Positions 48,926-61,064 of a stretch of 64,000 bases of DNA are shown piece after piece. The notes beneath the pieces are model-generated. The model did not search any database. It had not been told where the DNA came from and saw nothing but the letters and a program-made list of their open reading frames with translations. How positions within the stretch are numbered: position 1 is the stretch's first letter; every line of letters begins with the position of its first letter. The position numbers and the translations under genes were made by a program. The DNA comes from Strix aluco (lineage: Eukaryota > Chordata > Aves > Strigiformes > Strigidae): positions 63,424,463 to 63,488,462 of the forward strand of contig NC_133971.1 in NCBI RefSeq assembly GCF_031877795.1, written 5' to 3'.

Positions 48926-51900
48926 GAGTAGTAGTGGACTCTGTGTGGGTTTAAATCTATATGCTTAGGCTGGCAATCAGTAAGCAGGACATGAAAGAAA
49001 GGAACAAAACTATATTATGTCTGCAGCTTAGAAGCTTTTTTGGGGTGACTTAAGTTGCTGCAGCTTTTATCACTGGCAGCTTAAAATACCGACTTGAATA
49101 CTGTTCCTTCTGTATAACTTCTTACATGGAAAAGGAATGTAAATGGCAAGACCAGCTCTATGAGAAGAAGGCATAATGTTGCTGAAAAGGAAACTGAGTG
49201 ACACTATTTTAAAAAAAGAAAAAAAGACCTTCTCTATCCTTTCATTAGTTAACTTTTGCTTAACTGATAACTCTAAAGATAACGTAACAAAGATGTCATT
49301 GTACTGCCAGGAGCTTTGCTAGCTGTAGCTACTGCTGCAGTTAATTTTGTCTTTCACATCTATTCAAATGAAAGTGAGTATTGCTGCTGTTGTAGAGTAT
49401 TTGCTGCAATGACCCAGTTTTAAAATTGTTAATTAATATTTGGACTTGGTGTGGCAACAACAGCCTCAACTAGTGGAAGAAAAAGTAATGCTCGTCAGGA
49501 GGAGCCTTCTGTCTGCAAGTCTTTAGTTCAGAACAGAAATGGGAATAAGAATATCACCCACCTTCCTGTTCTTAAGTTTTAGGGAAAACAAGGAAGAATA
49601 CGAAGTCTGCTTTTTTCCATGGGTTTAATGCAAAAGGATCAGTGTGTGGCTGGATCTCTTCTGGCACTTCTTTCTCAAGAAAATGCATGGTAGATTATTG
49701 TTAGTGACTTCACCAGTCAGTTTTGCTGTACTTCTGCAGCAAGCAGAGAAAATATAGCAGTAATGTATTTGCTAAACTGGACCATTCTTTCTTCTGTCTG
49801 CTTCACTATGCCTTCTTCAGATTAAGTCATCTTTAAACAAAAAGTGAAATTTTACATAACATAGATGAGCTGGGCCAAGTCACTCAATCTGTCTGCAGCT
49901 TGATTTGAATACCTTGCAGCTTGATTTGAATAATTGTTTTCCTAGTTGCTACTTAATTCCATATCATCATCCTAGTTTTTTGTTTCATGAAACAAAACAA
50001 AGAAGAACACTTCTTTTGTGGGCCAATTTTCTACGTCACCTCCTAAAGAAGCAAAAGTAGTAACAGAATTCTGAAGAAAGCTTACCTAAAGCAAATGTGT
50101 AGGCATCAAAACAGTGTCTGGCAGTGTCTTGACCCAGCTAGACTTGCTTTATTTCTGGGCCATTCACTGGCTAGTAGGTTTTCTTTTAACCTAGAACTCT
50201 CTGCTTATGTCCATGTTTAGTTTTCTGTCCAGATAATTGCCTTTGGGAAGGGGTTTAAAAAAAAGGCACTATGGGTTTTAGGCCATCACAGAGTTTGTGA
50301 TACCCATGTCTTCTCAATCTTGTACAGTTTTCTCTGGAAGAGAAGCCAGTATTCACTGCCAAACATATGACCAATCCCCTGACCTTACTGTCAGACTAAT
50401 GAGTATAGATCTGCAGGTTTGATTTTCTTACATATATTGGCTTGCTGTGAAACTAGTTCTATGTCTGAATAGCGCTGTTATTGATTTATACAGGTAGCTG
50501 ATTCTTATATCCCCATGAAACTGACAGTTACAAAGAATATTGTTAAATAACATGACTACAGCTAGACTGGTTCAAAGACAGAATAAAGAAGCTAACAGAT
50601 TTGGTCTTATGTACTTAGCTTTTTCTCCCATAGAGCACACACAACATCAAATAAGCTCTTGTCTGATGGTAAACACCCATAATACCTTGAACTATCTGAA
50701 TTATAAATTATTAGCCTTCTTAATATGTGTTTCTCTTTACTTTCAGTTCCTGTAAAGTTTGGAAAACAAAGCACATGGTGGCATTGCCATCTGTGCACAT
50801 TTCTAAAATATTCATCTGTTCAAAGGGGCTATGTATCAATTTCTAATTCTAGCAGCATTTGTTAATGAAATTTTGTGTACGTAAGTGTGTGTGTCTTCTG
50901 AGAGTGAAGAATTGCTGAATGAAATGGGCATAAAACCAAGGGGAAATAGGTATCACCCAGTAATAAAGTCTAGTCTTTACACTTCAAATTCAGTTTGGTT
51001 ACCATAGTAGGCTGTGTATTACATTTCTTAAAAAGAGTCTTAGTCTCAGTGCTACAATGAGAGGTCAGGATTTACTTAGTCTGCTAAATCTACCTGTCAA
51101 GCTGAAAATTCTGCAGCTTTAAAATATTGCTAATTTTTGAGACAAGTTCCAGCTTCCATAAACATGTCTAATGATCTCATTATGTATGCAGTTTTCCTTA
51201 CAAAAATAAGTCTTAGAATTAGGGTTAAAATCAGACTGGTGTAAATGCAAAGTAAATTGGCTAAGGTTGAATTCACACCAGCAGAATGTGCACTTCAGCG
51301 CAAAATGTGGTGCCTAATTTGTTGCTTTCGAGTGGAAAAAGTACAGTTATTTTTTTGAGTGCTGTGTAATGGAATCCTTTTGAGTAGGAAGATTATTGCA
51401 ATTTGTATAATTTCTTTCTTTTGCACATGTTAAATTTATTACTGCAGAATTTTCCTGTTGGAACTTCCCTGCCAAATAGGCAACTAAGAGAATTTTCTAG
51501 TCCCTTTATAGTGTTTAATTAATATACCAATTTGTGGAACTAATTACACACATTTTAATAATCCAAAATATTGGTATAAAGGACTTTCAAATAAAATCAA
51601 CTGGGGGAATGCCATTGCTGTGCTTTAGGAATGAAAAAGCAGCACTCGTTACTGTCCAGCTACCTAAAGAAATAACACTGTAGGAACAAGAAATGATGAA
51701 AACAAAGCATTTTTTTAAACCTGTTTTGCATTGTCAATTATCACAGTTCAATATTTTAAACAATAAAAAAATTTGCATCACTTGATGATGCAAGAAGTAG
51801 CACACTGTATGAAATTATACATACTTATCTGCTAAAGAAACAAGTTTGGCAGTTTAGCAGATCTCATGATTGCAGCATCCATGATTTGAATTGAAATAGT

Positions 51901-54900
51901 GATTTATTCCTCTGCAAAGAGTTTGTAAATCAGAATAGCATGCTCCTGAGTTCTGGACAGTGTCTGGCCCCAGTGAGTTTGAGGAAAGTATTTTTAGTGC
52001 ACGGCACCTGTGCAGAAACTGCCCAAATCAGACGACTGTCTCCTTTGAGTTCCTTTTGAGGGACTGCAGTCCCAGCAGGGACTGCTGGTTGGAGGGGACA
52101 TTGGTAGACTTTGGGATTAGGAGTATCACCCGCTGATTGGTCCGACGCCATTCATTGTATAATCTACAGTGATACCTAAAGGATACCTGGGGAGAGAAGA
52201 GAGATGTACTGTGTTTAGAGTCACTCCAAGGAGTGGTCCTCCAAGGAATCAGGTTTGGGGAGAAATGCCTTCAAGTGGTACAAAAAGCTGATAAGCAGCC
52301 TGACTGTGGGTGGGATAAAAATAAGCAAAAAGGGGCAAGCAAAGATGAGACCTACCATGCAGATGGCTTGTTTCCCAAGTTGCCACAGCAAAGAAAAGCA
52401 GCCTGTGCTCTACCTTCTGCTGTTGCCTACCTCTCATTCCCTTTTTGTAACATGAAAAATTGGACATTCTGTCTTTCCCAAGAACTAGAATTACTGGCAG
52501 CTGCTTACCATGTGAAGAGTTTGGGGTACTATCATGCTGCAAGTAGTTAAACTGACAAATAATGTAATTGGCTGGATGGTGAATGCTTGCAGGTAGCTAA
52601 GCTGTGTGCAAACATTAACAGGGTCGTATGTTCTACATTGTAATTCTTTATTGCTGAATGCATCAAATTCAAGATTGCACAGACGCAACAAGGTGACTGT
52701 GAGCCATCTGCCAACATGTGTGTATCTCAATTTAGATTATCTTTGAATTTTTCTTATTGTTGCCAGTTAACCAATTTCAGCCTCAGTGTGGTTCTGCTAA
52801 TAGTGGAAGAGAAATGACTGACTGCTACAGAGATAAAAGATAGCCTTGGCCCTACATTTTTTAAAAATAGTTTACTGCTTATTCTGGTAACAGCCAAGTA
52901 CAGTGAGAGTTATGTCTGTGTAAGATGATGTACATGTGCAGATTCTTTTAAAAAAAAAAAAAAACAACAAAAAAGAAAAGCAAAAACACTGTAAACTTGC
53001 TTGGGACCTTTTGGGTGAAATGCGCCACATGACAATTACTGTGTTCTCGAGCTGTGGGCGGGAGGGACCCACACAGTGAGCACAGGAGGAACCTTGTTTT
53101 GTTAGTTGTTCTATCTTCATGTGCAACTGGCCATTTGTCACTGATTTTTATGCACCTGTGCCACTTCTGTAGGTTGCTGTTCAGAGGGTGGAGGGTGCCA
53201 TAAAGGCTGGAAGCAACATGCTTGGTTTGCACAGGTGGGTGGAAGATGCTGTTGACTGCAGAGAAGTGGCTGTGCATGCTGCTGTCAAAAGGGGCTGTGT
53301 TGCTTTCCTACCCGTACAGCAATAACAGGCTGGCTGCCAGTGAAGTATGGAGGAATATTAAGTAATATACATGCCTATGAATGTATATTCCTTCAAAACC
53401 CTTTCCTTATTGCAAAAAGGGTACTTTTAACTAAATAAATTATTTACCTTTCCATAAAATCCTACTAGGGACAAAAAAAGACTTTCTGGGTTTTTTTATA
53501 CAGCTGTCTGCTGTTAATGAGGGAAACTTATAGAGCTTCTGTTCACTAAGCAGTTGCCCAAAGACAGCTCTTCTAACAGATAGATGAATTGACTCACCAC
53601 CTATCAATCTCCTCTGCTCCCCCGAAGGTAAAGCAGTCTGCATCTTCATTTCTGTGGAAGATCGTATATGAAAGAACAAGAAAAACCTCTTAAAAAAAAA
53701 AAAAAAAAAAAAAAAAAGGCCCTGCAGTATCAGCAATGGTAGAAGGAAGAGGCGGGGGGGAAACCCAAAACACCTGCAAAGGCAAATGCCATGCAAAATG
53801 CAGTGACTGCTTTGGAGTGAGCTAGAGTTTAGGTTGAGTTTTCAAGTAGCATCACATGAGATTCTCTGAGGAACGGGTGTGTTAAACCAGGCTTTAACTG
53901 CTTGTGTATTTAAGGCATTTTCATGGCATATCCTAGTGAATTTTGACAGCTTGTTTACAATGGGTTCTTGCCTGGAGGTGGTTTCCAAGTGCTATCAGCC
54001 ACTGAATTTCAGCAGAGCCGTGGTTACTCACCCTAAACTGTTACACTAGATGCAAAACTCTTGAGATACTAAACAAAGGCCAGACTTACATTGGTCCTTG
54101 GCACACTAAACTCCTTTGTTTGCCCCTTCAACAGGATAGCAAGGGGGGTGTGTATCTTTCTAACTTACTCTGAATTAATCTGGGCTAGCCTTTGTTTTAA
54201 ACCAGCAGTTATGTTATACTGGAAGCTATAGAGCCAAATCATCCATTTTGTGACACCTGGGGCAGGATGATCTTCTCCTATCAGTCTTTTTAACATTAAC
54301 CAGACATGTATTGTTTATACTAAGTTGAAGTAACTACCTTATTTCCAGGTTCCTTCTTTTGATCACAACTTTTTTAAATCAGTGACTTACCCAGTCATTG
54401 TTCTATTTACAAGTTTAGAATGAGCAGAGTAGAAAATTTCCTAGAGACATCACTAGGGCCTAAAGGAGCATTATATCACGTGGTGTGTAATTTACCCCAC
54501 GGCACTCAATATATTCCCTGCACAGCCATGACTAAGCAAGTGGTACAGGATTCTCCCATTTCTAAAAATTAAAGGGCAGGTGCTGCTGAAATACTTGTGG
54601 TTAGCACTTCTGCATGTGGGTCCATTCCTTGCTGCATGCAAGAGGAGGTGGAGCCTCCCCAAGGCAAATACAGGCTGGGGCTTTCTTGCATGGCTGATGA
54701 GTCTCCGGCTGCTGAGGGTAGGGTCCTCAGTGCTATTTCTGAAGTAGTTGCTTTAAATCTCTGCCTTGACACTGCAGATCTGCCCTTTGAGAAAGTGTGT
54801 GAAAACACTGTCACTCAAACCTGTTGACTTAATCTGCAGATATACTTAAACCTCTTCCATGCAGTACTACTGCTGTCAGAACAATGTGGACACCTTGTGT

Positions 54901-56933
54901 ACTCTAAAGAGAGGCTGAGAGTCCTTCCCACTGTGTTTCTCTGCTTTGCCCACTGAATTAACCCCATACTGGACAGGAGGGTTATTGTGCCTTGAAATGC
55001 TTCCTGCCTTGCCTTTCCCTAATGTACATCAGCTTCATTAGCCCATCCACGTCCTGCTGGTCTGAATAATAGATTAAAGTAGAATACCTTCCCCAACTCA
55101 GTGGACATTAAACTGTATTTCAACTAAATCAACCAAGGCATGCATTTACATCAGGCTCACTTCCACTGTATTCTTCATGTGCAAATAACACATTTCCTTG
55201 TATGCTTTTGAAGGGGTAAAAGTTATGAAGTGGATAGAAGGGGGTTTTGCCACTTAACAATGCAAATACAATAGATGGTGTTAGAGACTAACTGAGATGC
55301 TGCAGAACTCTTAATGAGCAAGGTCAGATATGTCTATGTCTGTATGTCATGGGTAATTAAATTCAACTACTTAGCCAGGCTACCCTTTCCAACTTCCAAC
55401 AATTTTGGAGCTTGTAAATTATGTATATTAGGTAAATTGAACAGCATTTGGGTTTCTAAGACAGTCACACATAAAGGAAATTTGAACCTTTACTTGAATA
55501 CCTGACAGACATGTTGACACATAGTACTGCAGGAAAAAAGGTGCCACCTCACTGCCGGGGTAAATGGCCATCCTGTCAAAGGGGAGTGCTGCTGTGTCAC
55601 AAAAAACAGAAGCAGAAACAAGAGGAGAAATTTCAAGTTACCCTACTGTTGTGCACTGCTAAAATTAGCCTGCAGCCCTCTATGGATGAGACCAGGTTTC
55701 ACTGTTATGAGTGAAGTAAATAAGATGTTGCCTTTCATTGCTTTCTTGGAGCTAGTTGTTAGATAGTGTGGGGGTTTTGTGTTTCCCCACCACCTCCCTC
55801 TTTCCAAGTTTACTCTGGGCTCAGCATAGGGGTTTCTTGCTGTGGGATAGGTCTACTAATGCAGTTCTTAAAGTGTCACCTCCTCAGCAGCTTACACTGA
55901 TCAAAAACTGCTGGAAGGAGTCAGCCATACAGTGTGGCCTTAACTGATGGGGAGAGCTGGGTGCTGGCCCTGTGGGATTAGTGGTTATACCAGCACCTCT
56001 GGGAGGGTGGTCTTGCTCCCACTCAGGGCAGCACAGGCTCAGATGAGCTCTTCCTCTCACAGCAGCAAAGGCTTGCACCATGGCACAAGCATTAGTGTGA
56101 ATGTTCCCTCTCTGCATCTGTAGTTCTGTTCTCCTTCCCCCAGCAAAGCTAGAGGTGTGAAATGTCAAACTCAACAGTAACCTCTGGTGTTCAGTGAACT
56201 GCCAGACCAGGGCTTGATAAACACTTATTTTGGCAGCTGTTGTCTAAGTTCCCTTCATTTCTGCTGGGCCAACTGTTGGTGCGCTGGGACCAGAAACTGA
56301 TTTCAGTTTAACCTGGCACAAAACAAGTGGCTTTTAGGATGGATTGGCACACAGGTGACAGCACACCTGGGTACAGGATGCGAATAAGGCAGCGATTTAA
56401 TCTGCCCTGCAAAGGCAGCTACATTTCTACAGACTTTGGTATAAGGCATGTTCTGCCATGGACTTCCCATAGTGCCACGAGCACAAGGAATGACGAAAGC
56501 AAGGGATGCACCCACAAGCAAGGTTTCTGAATTGTAAAACTGGCCAGTTGTTGGATTAGAATAAAATCTGAAGCCTCTGTGGCAGCCAGGATGTTCACCT
56601 AAAGCTTTTTTGTGGGCTATGCCTTCAACTTTTGCACGTTATCTTTGATGAAACTCTCTCCTGTAGTATGTCTTGAACCCTTCCATGTTACTTCCTTGCC
56701 TCTCTCTTGCTCTCCCCTCTGGTGTTTAGGATTTGGGAGTTACTGACCCCAAAGACAAACAGTCTTTCTGGTTTTCCAGAGAACTTGAATGGTGTGGAAC
56801 CAAGAGGTTTCTTGCAGATGTAACTTAAATTTATCAGTACAGAAGGTGAATGTAAGCAATACTTTGTACAGTAATCCACCTGCTCAACAGCACTCTAATT
56901 TTCTGATTTCTTCTGATGCCTGCAAGCAGTTGG
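48926..56933. other. Long non-coding stretch, nothing recognised
   Basis: About 8 kb of A/T-rich sequence without a recognisable exon, RNA gene, CR1 or LTR. It contains a 25-base poly-A run at 53693-53717, a shorter A run near 52950-52965, and a small direct repeat (GCAGCTTGATTTGAATA, twice around 49895-49935). Short open frames (for example 54597-54827 and 52233-52550) have no motifs I recognise. Confidence 0.45.
53693..53717. repeat. Poly-A run of 25
   Basis: An uninterrupted run of 25 A. No processed gene copy was recognised upstream of it, so it is listed only as a homopolymer. Confidence 0.9.
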
Positions 56934-57886
56934 TGCTAATTGCTGTAAGGCGCCTCAGACAAGAATGTACCCAAGGACATAATTTGTGCAGCTGTGATGG
57001 GTACATCCTGGGGAGGGCAGAGAAACCCACAGACACCTGTGGCAGTCAAAGATAACAAAGCTGAGAAACTTTACAGACAGAGCAATGAGCCAAGACGAGG
57101 CCTTATATGAAAAAAACCTCAGAGTTCATGGAAAGGACACTCAGACACCTCTTCAACAACCACTAGGGACCACCACAGACCACCGAAAACCCCCATGGAA
57201 GCCCCCCCCCCCCCGAGACCCTTCCCCAATTTTTAGTACGCTTGCGCAATGTATTAACATACTGTGAGAGACTGAAATGCCATGTGACTGTCTGAAAGCT
57301 TGCTTGTGTCTGTGCAAACCTCCAAGAGAAGCTGCTGCAGCCTGTGAATTGGTCTGGGGAGTGTCTCCCAGAGAAGCGGGAGTGTATTGAAGGATGCAAC
57401 CCCCACTTCTTTGAGGTTGCATTGCTAGACTCTTTAGACAAGCCTCAAAGGGGCAGAGGTGTGCTGAGTTGGCCCCATCCTGTAGCCATTTGTGGCTCTA
57501 TTGTGTAGGCCAGACCCCATGCATGCATTGCCAGTGAACTGACAAGAGGCAAACGTTCCTGCCCTGAAGCCAGATGCAACAAAACTTAAAACTTAAAAAG
57601 GCAGCAGAAAACTTTGCTCAGTGTGCATCCACCATCGAAGCCAGATCTGTGTGCACCCACCACCAAAGAACTGAAGACTGAGGACCAATGGGATGCCGCT
57701 GGATTCATGGTGGTGACTATTCTTGCAGCCCTATCCCACATCCTTGCTTTATTTCTGTCTTTTCCTTCCATTCTGTCCTATTGCTACCCCTCTTCACTTT
57801 TTTAATAATAAAAACCTGTTTTGGGTATACGGCATTTGACCTCGTTTAATCTCGCTCATGGGATCATATCGAAACCTCCCCTGACA
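56934..57886 (+). repeat. LTR of a third ERV family, possible 4-bp TSD (TTGG)
   Basis: The right end is clear: AATAAA at 57807-57812, then about 75 nt of U5-like sequence ending CCTCCCCTGACA at 57886. The left end is less certain. TGCTAATTGC at 56934 is preceded by TTGG, matching the TTGG directly after 57886. A poly-C run of 13 lies at 57202-57214. There is no matching internal region, and the next sequence belongs to ERV-B. TTGGATCGGGAC after the end could instead be the start of a primer-binding site. Confidence 0.5.
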
Positions 57887-58118
57887 TTGGATCGGGACAC
57901 ATATGCATTAGATCCTCTGGAAATAGGTGTGTACTTCTTGGAAATTACATGAATATTCATGTCTTTTATTGTATATAACAAGTGTGCTTTTGTCTTTCGG
58001 CATGCACTTAGGTGGAATGATTCCCCCATGCATCCAGTGCTGCAATAAAGAATGCCTGCCTTCTAAAACTTCAAACTAAGTCTTAGGGGGTTCTTTGGAG
58101 ACCAAATTTACAGTAACA
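57887..58118 (+). repeat. ERV-B 5' LTR, 5'-truncated
   Basis: It has TATATA at about 57972, AATAAA at 58044-58049 in the context GTGCTGCAATAAAGAATGCC, and ends TTACAGTAACA at 58118, directly before a primer-binding-site-like sequence. The R region resembles the solo LTR at 24423-24939. Most of U3 is missing where the preceding LTR (56934-57886) meets it. Confidence 0.75.
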
Positions 58119-58121
58119 TTT

Positions 58122-58139
58122 TGGCACCCCAGATGGGAC
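58122..58139 (+). other. ERV-B primer-binding-site-like sequence
   Basis: TGGCACCCCAGATGGGAC begins 3 nt after the LTR end. The TGG start (pairing with tRNA ...CCA) and the position fit a PBS. I cannot assign the tRNA; it only loosely resembles lysine-type sites. Confidence 0.65.
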
Positions 58140-58343
58140 CCTGCTTCTGAATCTCGATGGATCCGTGGGATCGCAGGACCTCCAGCCAGCACCGAGGGAT
58201 TCTCAGGGAGAACCTCTGATCCCCAAACCTAAGAGCTTGGAGCAAATCCCCTGGTAAGATTAAAGGCATTCTTTTGGGATTTCCAGTTGCCTGCCTGTCA
58301 GACGTGATGAAAGCCTCGCAGGGTTGGGCCAGAAGGGTACCCA

Positions 58344-58523
58344 AGGGGTTCGAGTCCCCTGGATGAGTTCTACCAGACAAAAGTTTGGAGGACACCTGGT
58401 CTGAAATATTGTGGGTTTGAGTCCCACCTGGTCTGAAAATATTGTGGGTTTGAGCCCCACTTGGTCTGAAACTGGTATAGGGGTTGAAGTCCCCTTTGGG
58501 AGAATTGTGGGTTTGAGTCCCAC
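58344..58523 (+). repeat. Array of five T-arm-like hairpins in the ERV-B leader
   Basis: Five 17-nt hairpins, each with a perfect 5-bp stem and 7-nt loop: 58344-58360 (AGGGG/TTCGAGT/CCCCT), 58411-58427 (GTGGG/TTTGAGT/CCCAC), 58444-58460 (GTGGG/TTTGAGC/CCCAC), 58479-58495 (AGGGG/TTGAAGT/CCCCT) and 58507-58523 (GTGGG/TTTGAGT/CCCAC). A weaker relative lies near 58380-58400. They sit in repeats of roughly 28-35 bp with a shared CCTGGTCTGAAA spacer. Geometry and loop match the T arm (B box) of tRNA. They lie between the PBS and the gag start, where packaging signals are normally found. The function is not known. Confidence 0.8.
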
Positions 58524-58670
58524 CTGTTAATGTTAGTAATTTCGAATGACGTGCTTTGTTTACTGGATTATGATTTCTGGATTGCATGCTTTGTTTACTG
58601 GATCATGGTTTCTGACTTTGTGTATTGGATTACGGGTTTTGGCTTTGTATATTGATAAGGTTTAACCAAG

Positions 58671-59640
58671 ATGGGCAGAAAACAAACTAAAAATAATCTT
58701 TTAAAAAAGTCTTCATTAGGATGTATTTTAAGGAACTGGAAACAAATAGCGGAGTACCATTTGGGTTAATACACTAAGCCATGTATTGTAATTCTGTGTT
58801 AGGTTATTGTTTTGTGTTATTGTACTATTTTATGTGTTGTTATTGTACTGTTTTGTTTCGTGTGTTATTTTTGTGATGGGTTCTGTCCAATCACAGAATG
58901 GAAGAATTCTAAAGACTGGTCCTTTAGGCTGCTTATTGAAACACTGGGAGATCTGGAGGGAGAATCATTGACCTGAAAGAAACTGATTGAATATTGTAAT
59001 CATTGATAGCCCTTATATACTTTAAATGATCAGGAGAAATGGCCTAAAAGTGGAAGTATAAACTATAATACTGTGTTGCAACTGATGTTGGTTTTTAGAC
59101 ATGAAGGAAAATGAAATGAGATTAAATGCTCAGAATATACAAGCCCCTCTCAAACAAGCAGTAGGAATGGATAGATTGGTTGAATCTGCTGGGTCCTGCC
59201 TGAGGAAAAGAGAGTGGTGCTGGAAAAAGCTCAGGAGGAGGAAGAGAAGCTAAATACAAGGGATGGTCCAGATCATTTTATGTCAGCACAAGAGCCAGAC
59301 TGGAATCTAAATACAGGGGCAGGCAGATTGATGAATAAACAGTATCAGTAGTTGACTACTTGTTTGTAGGTCAGTCAGCACCAGATATAAGAAGAAAGTT
59401 AAAAAAAGTGGAGGGCATGTCTGGAATGTCAACACCTCAGTTAACAGAAAATGCTGCAATTTTAGCAACTGCATTTGCTTAAGCACAAAGCTCCTCTGGA
59501 AGAATAGGGTTCCTGAGAGGATGAAGAATAGGAAGAAATATGAGAAATAGAATCCCTGTGGGCAGGGATCAGTATGTGATCTACAAGGGAAAGGGACACT
59601 GGTAAAATGAATGCCCAAAGAGACAATCAGTTAATTGGAT
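58671..59640 (+). pseudogene. gag: ERV-B gag remnant
   Basis: Gag is the retroviral structural precursor. The ATG at 58671 opens with Met-Gly (a myristoylation-type N-terminus) and a matrix-like start including SLGCILRNWKQ, then stops after 33 codons. A T/G-rich low-complexity insertion follows (about 58792-58880). Matrix-like sequence resumes (DQEKWPKSGSINYNTVLQLM, about 59025-59095), then the end of a capsid (EKAQEEEEKLN, NTGAGRLMNKQY) and a decayed zinc knuckle near 59560-59615 where two of the CCHC cysteines are gone. Most of the capsid is missing and many stops are present. The length is well below a normal gag. Confidence 0.78.
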
Positions 59641-59750
59641 ATCCCTGTCTGCACCCATTCTGGAGGCAGACTTATTTATGATTGATACAGAAGACTTGGA
59701 TTGACAGGGACCAGATGTTGAGGAATTAAAACTCCCCACTTTCAGTTAAG

Positions 59751-60002
59751 CTGGGGAATGAGACGGTCAAATTCCTTGTTGATACAGGGGCAACATATTC
59801 TGTACTAAATAGTTGTAAAAGACCCATGAGCAAATTCTTTATGTCAGTGATTGGTGCGACAGGGCGGAAAGAAAAACAGCTGTTTTTCCAGCCTTTGAAG
59901 TTTAGAATTGGGAACAGGGTGTTAACCCATCAATTTCTTTATATACCAGATTGCCCTATGCTGCTAGTAGGACAGGACATATTAAGTAAACTGAATGCAT
60001 AA
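59751..60002 (+). pseudogene. pro: ERV-B protease domain
   Basis: An open stretch of 83 codons with the retroviral aspartic protease signature: FLVDTGATYSVL (catalytic Asp in DTGA) near the start, a flap region, and the LLVGQDIL block near the end. It closes at TAA 60000-60002. In the family this enzyme matures gag and pol. It is separated by stops and a frame change from both the gag remnant and RT. Confidence 0.88.
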
Positions 60003-60053
60003 ATCACTTTTGAAAAAAGGAAAATCTAAATCCATAATCCTGAAAATAAAGCT

Positions 60054-61064
60054 TTGGATGCCCAAGTCTTTATGTTACAGCGGGAAGCTGACTTACAGGA
60101 GGTACCTTCAGAAGTAGAAGACGCTGTGATTCCTATTGTATGGGCCAGAGGAGTCCCAAGAAAATCCAAAAGAGTAGAACCAGTAAGAATTGACCTTAAA
60201 CCAAGATCATCCCTGGTAAGAATTAAATGGTATCCTCTAAAGCTGGAAGCTAGAAACGGATTGGTGCCAATAATTGAGAAATTAGTAAAGTACAAGTTAT
60301 TAGTAGAATGCGAGTCAAAATACAACACCCCATTTTGCTGGTTAAAAAGGCCAAAAGTAAGGATTACCAGTTGGTCCAGGACCTGAGGGCAATAAATCAG
60401 ATAACCCAGGATATTCATCCTGTCATGGCAAATCCATATATATTGTTAACAACCCTCACTGAAGAACATGCTTGGTTCACAGCCTCAGACTTGAAAGATG
60501 TCTTTTCCTGCATTCCCCTTAGTCAGGAGCTCTTTGCTTTTGAGTGGAAAATCCAGAAACAGGGAGAAAATCAAAATATACCTGGACAGTTTTAGCTCCA
60601 GGCTTTAAGAATAGCCTGACAATCTTTGGAAATCAATTGGCAAAAGAGTTAGAAATTTGGAGAAAAGAAAATCACCAAAGAACTGTATTACAGTATGTGG
60701 ATGATATTTTGATTGCAGCAGAGACTGTCTTGCCCTGACCATAAGCCTTTTGAATTTCCCGGGCATCAGCAGATAGCGAGTGTCAGAGGACAAGGCCCAG
60801 GATTTGAATTGAAATCCTGGAAGGCTAGAGACAGCTAGGATCCAGTACAAAGAGGCCATCTGCAACCTACCTGAGCCCAAAACTGAGAGAATTACGAGCG
60901 CTCCTGGGAGTGGTGGGATGGTGCTGCCTATGGATCATTAACTATGGATTACTGGTGAAACCTCTAGATGAGATGTTAAAAGATTCCCACGATAAGTATC
61001 TTGATTGAACTGATAACGACAGAACTACATTTAAGCAATTAAAGTGATAGCAGCAACAGCATTG
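60054..61064 (+). pseudogene. pol: ERV-B reverse transcriptase (three frames, interrupted)
   Basis: RT is spread over 60054-60386, 60308-60595 and 60544-60738 in different frames. Visible blocks: the KWYPLKLEARNGLVPIIEKL finger region, VQDLRAINQI, TASDLKDVFSCI (catalytic Asp region), WTVLAPGFKNS and the YVDD active site at 60694-60705. After 60738 only scattered connection-domain sequence remains (for example near 60895-60960). An LTR is inserted at 61065. The gammaretrovirus-like block style matches ERV-A. It cannot be translated as one protein. Confidence 0.88.

Noticed and set aside
52233-52550. Open frames of about 100 codons on both strands
   Set aside because: Overlapping on opposite strands, no family motif, and no sign of a promoter or exon structure.
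53693-53717. Poly-A tail of a processed pseudogene
   Set aside because: Nothing recognisable as a gene copy lies upstream; a simple homopolymer is sufficient.
54597-54827. Short open frame of 76 codons as a gene
   Set aside because: No recognisable motif, no splice context and no conservation evidence; the length is expected by chance.
58320-58530. tRNA gene(s), because of GGTTCGAGTCC and similar B-box-like motifs
   Set aside because: Only the T-arm part is present. No D arm/A box at the correct distance, no anticodon arm and no acceptor stem could be found, and the motif is repeated in tandem.
58108-58587. Minus-strand open frame of 159 codons with repeated GLKPTIF-like units
   Set aside because: The peptide repeat simply reflects the tandem DNA repeats of the ERV-B leader read backwards.
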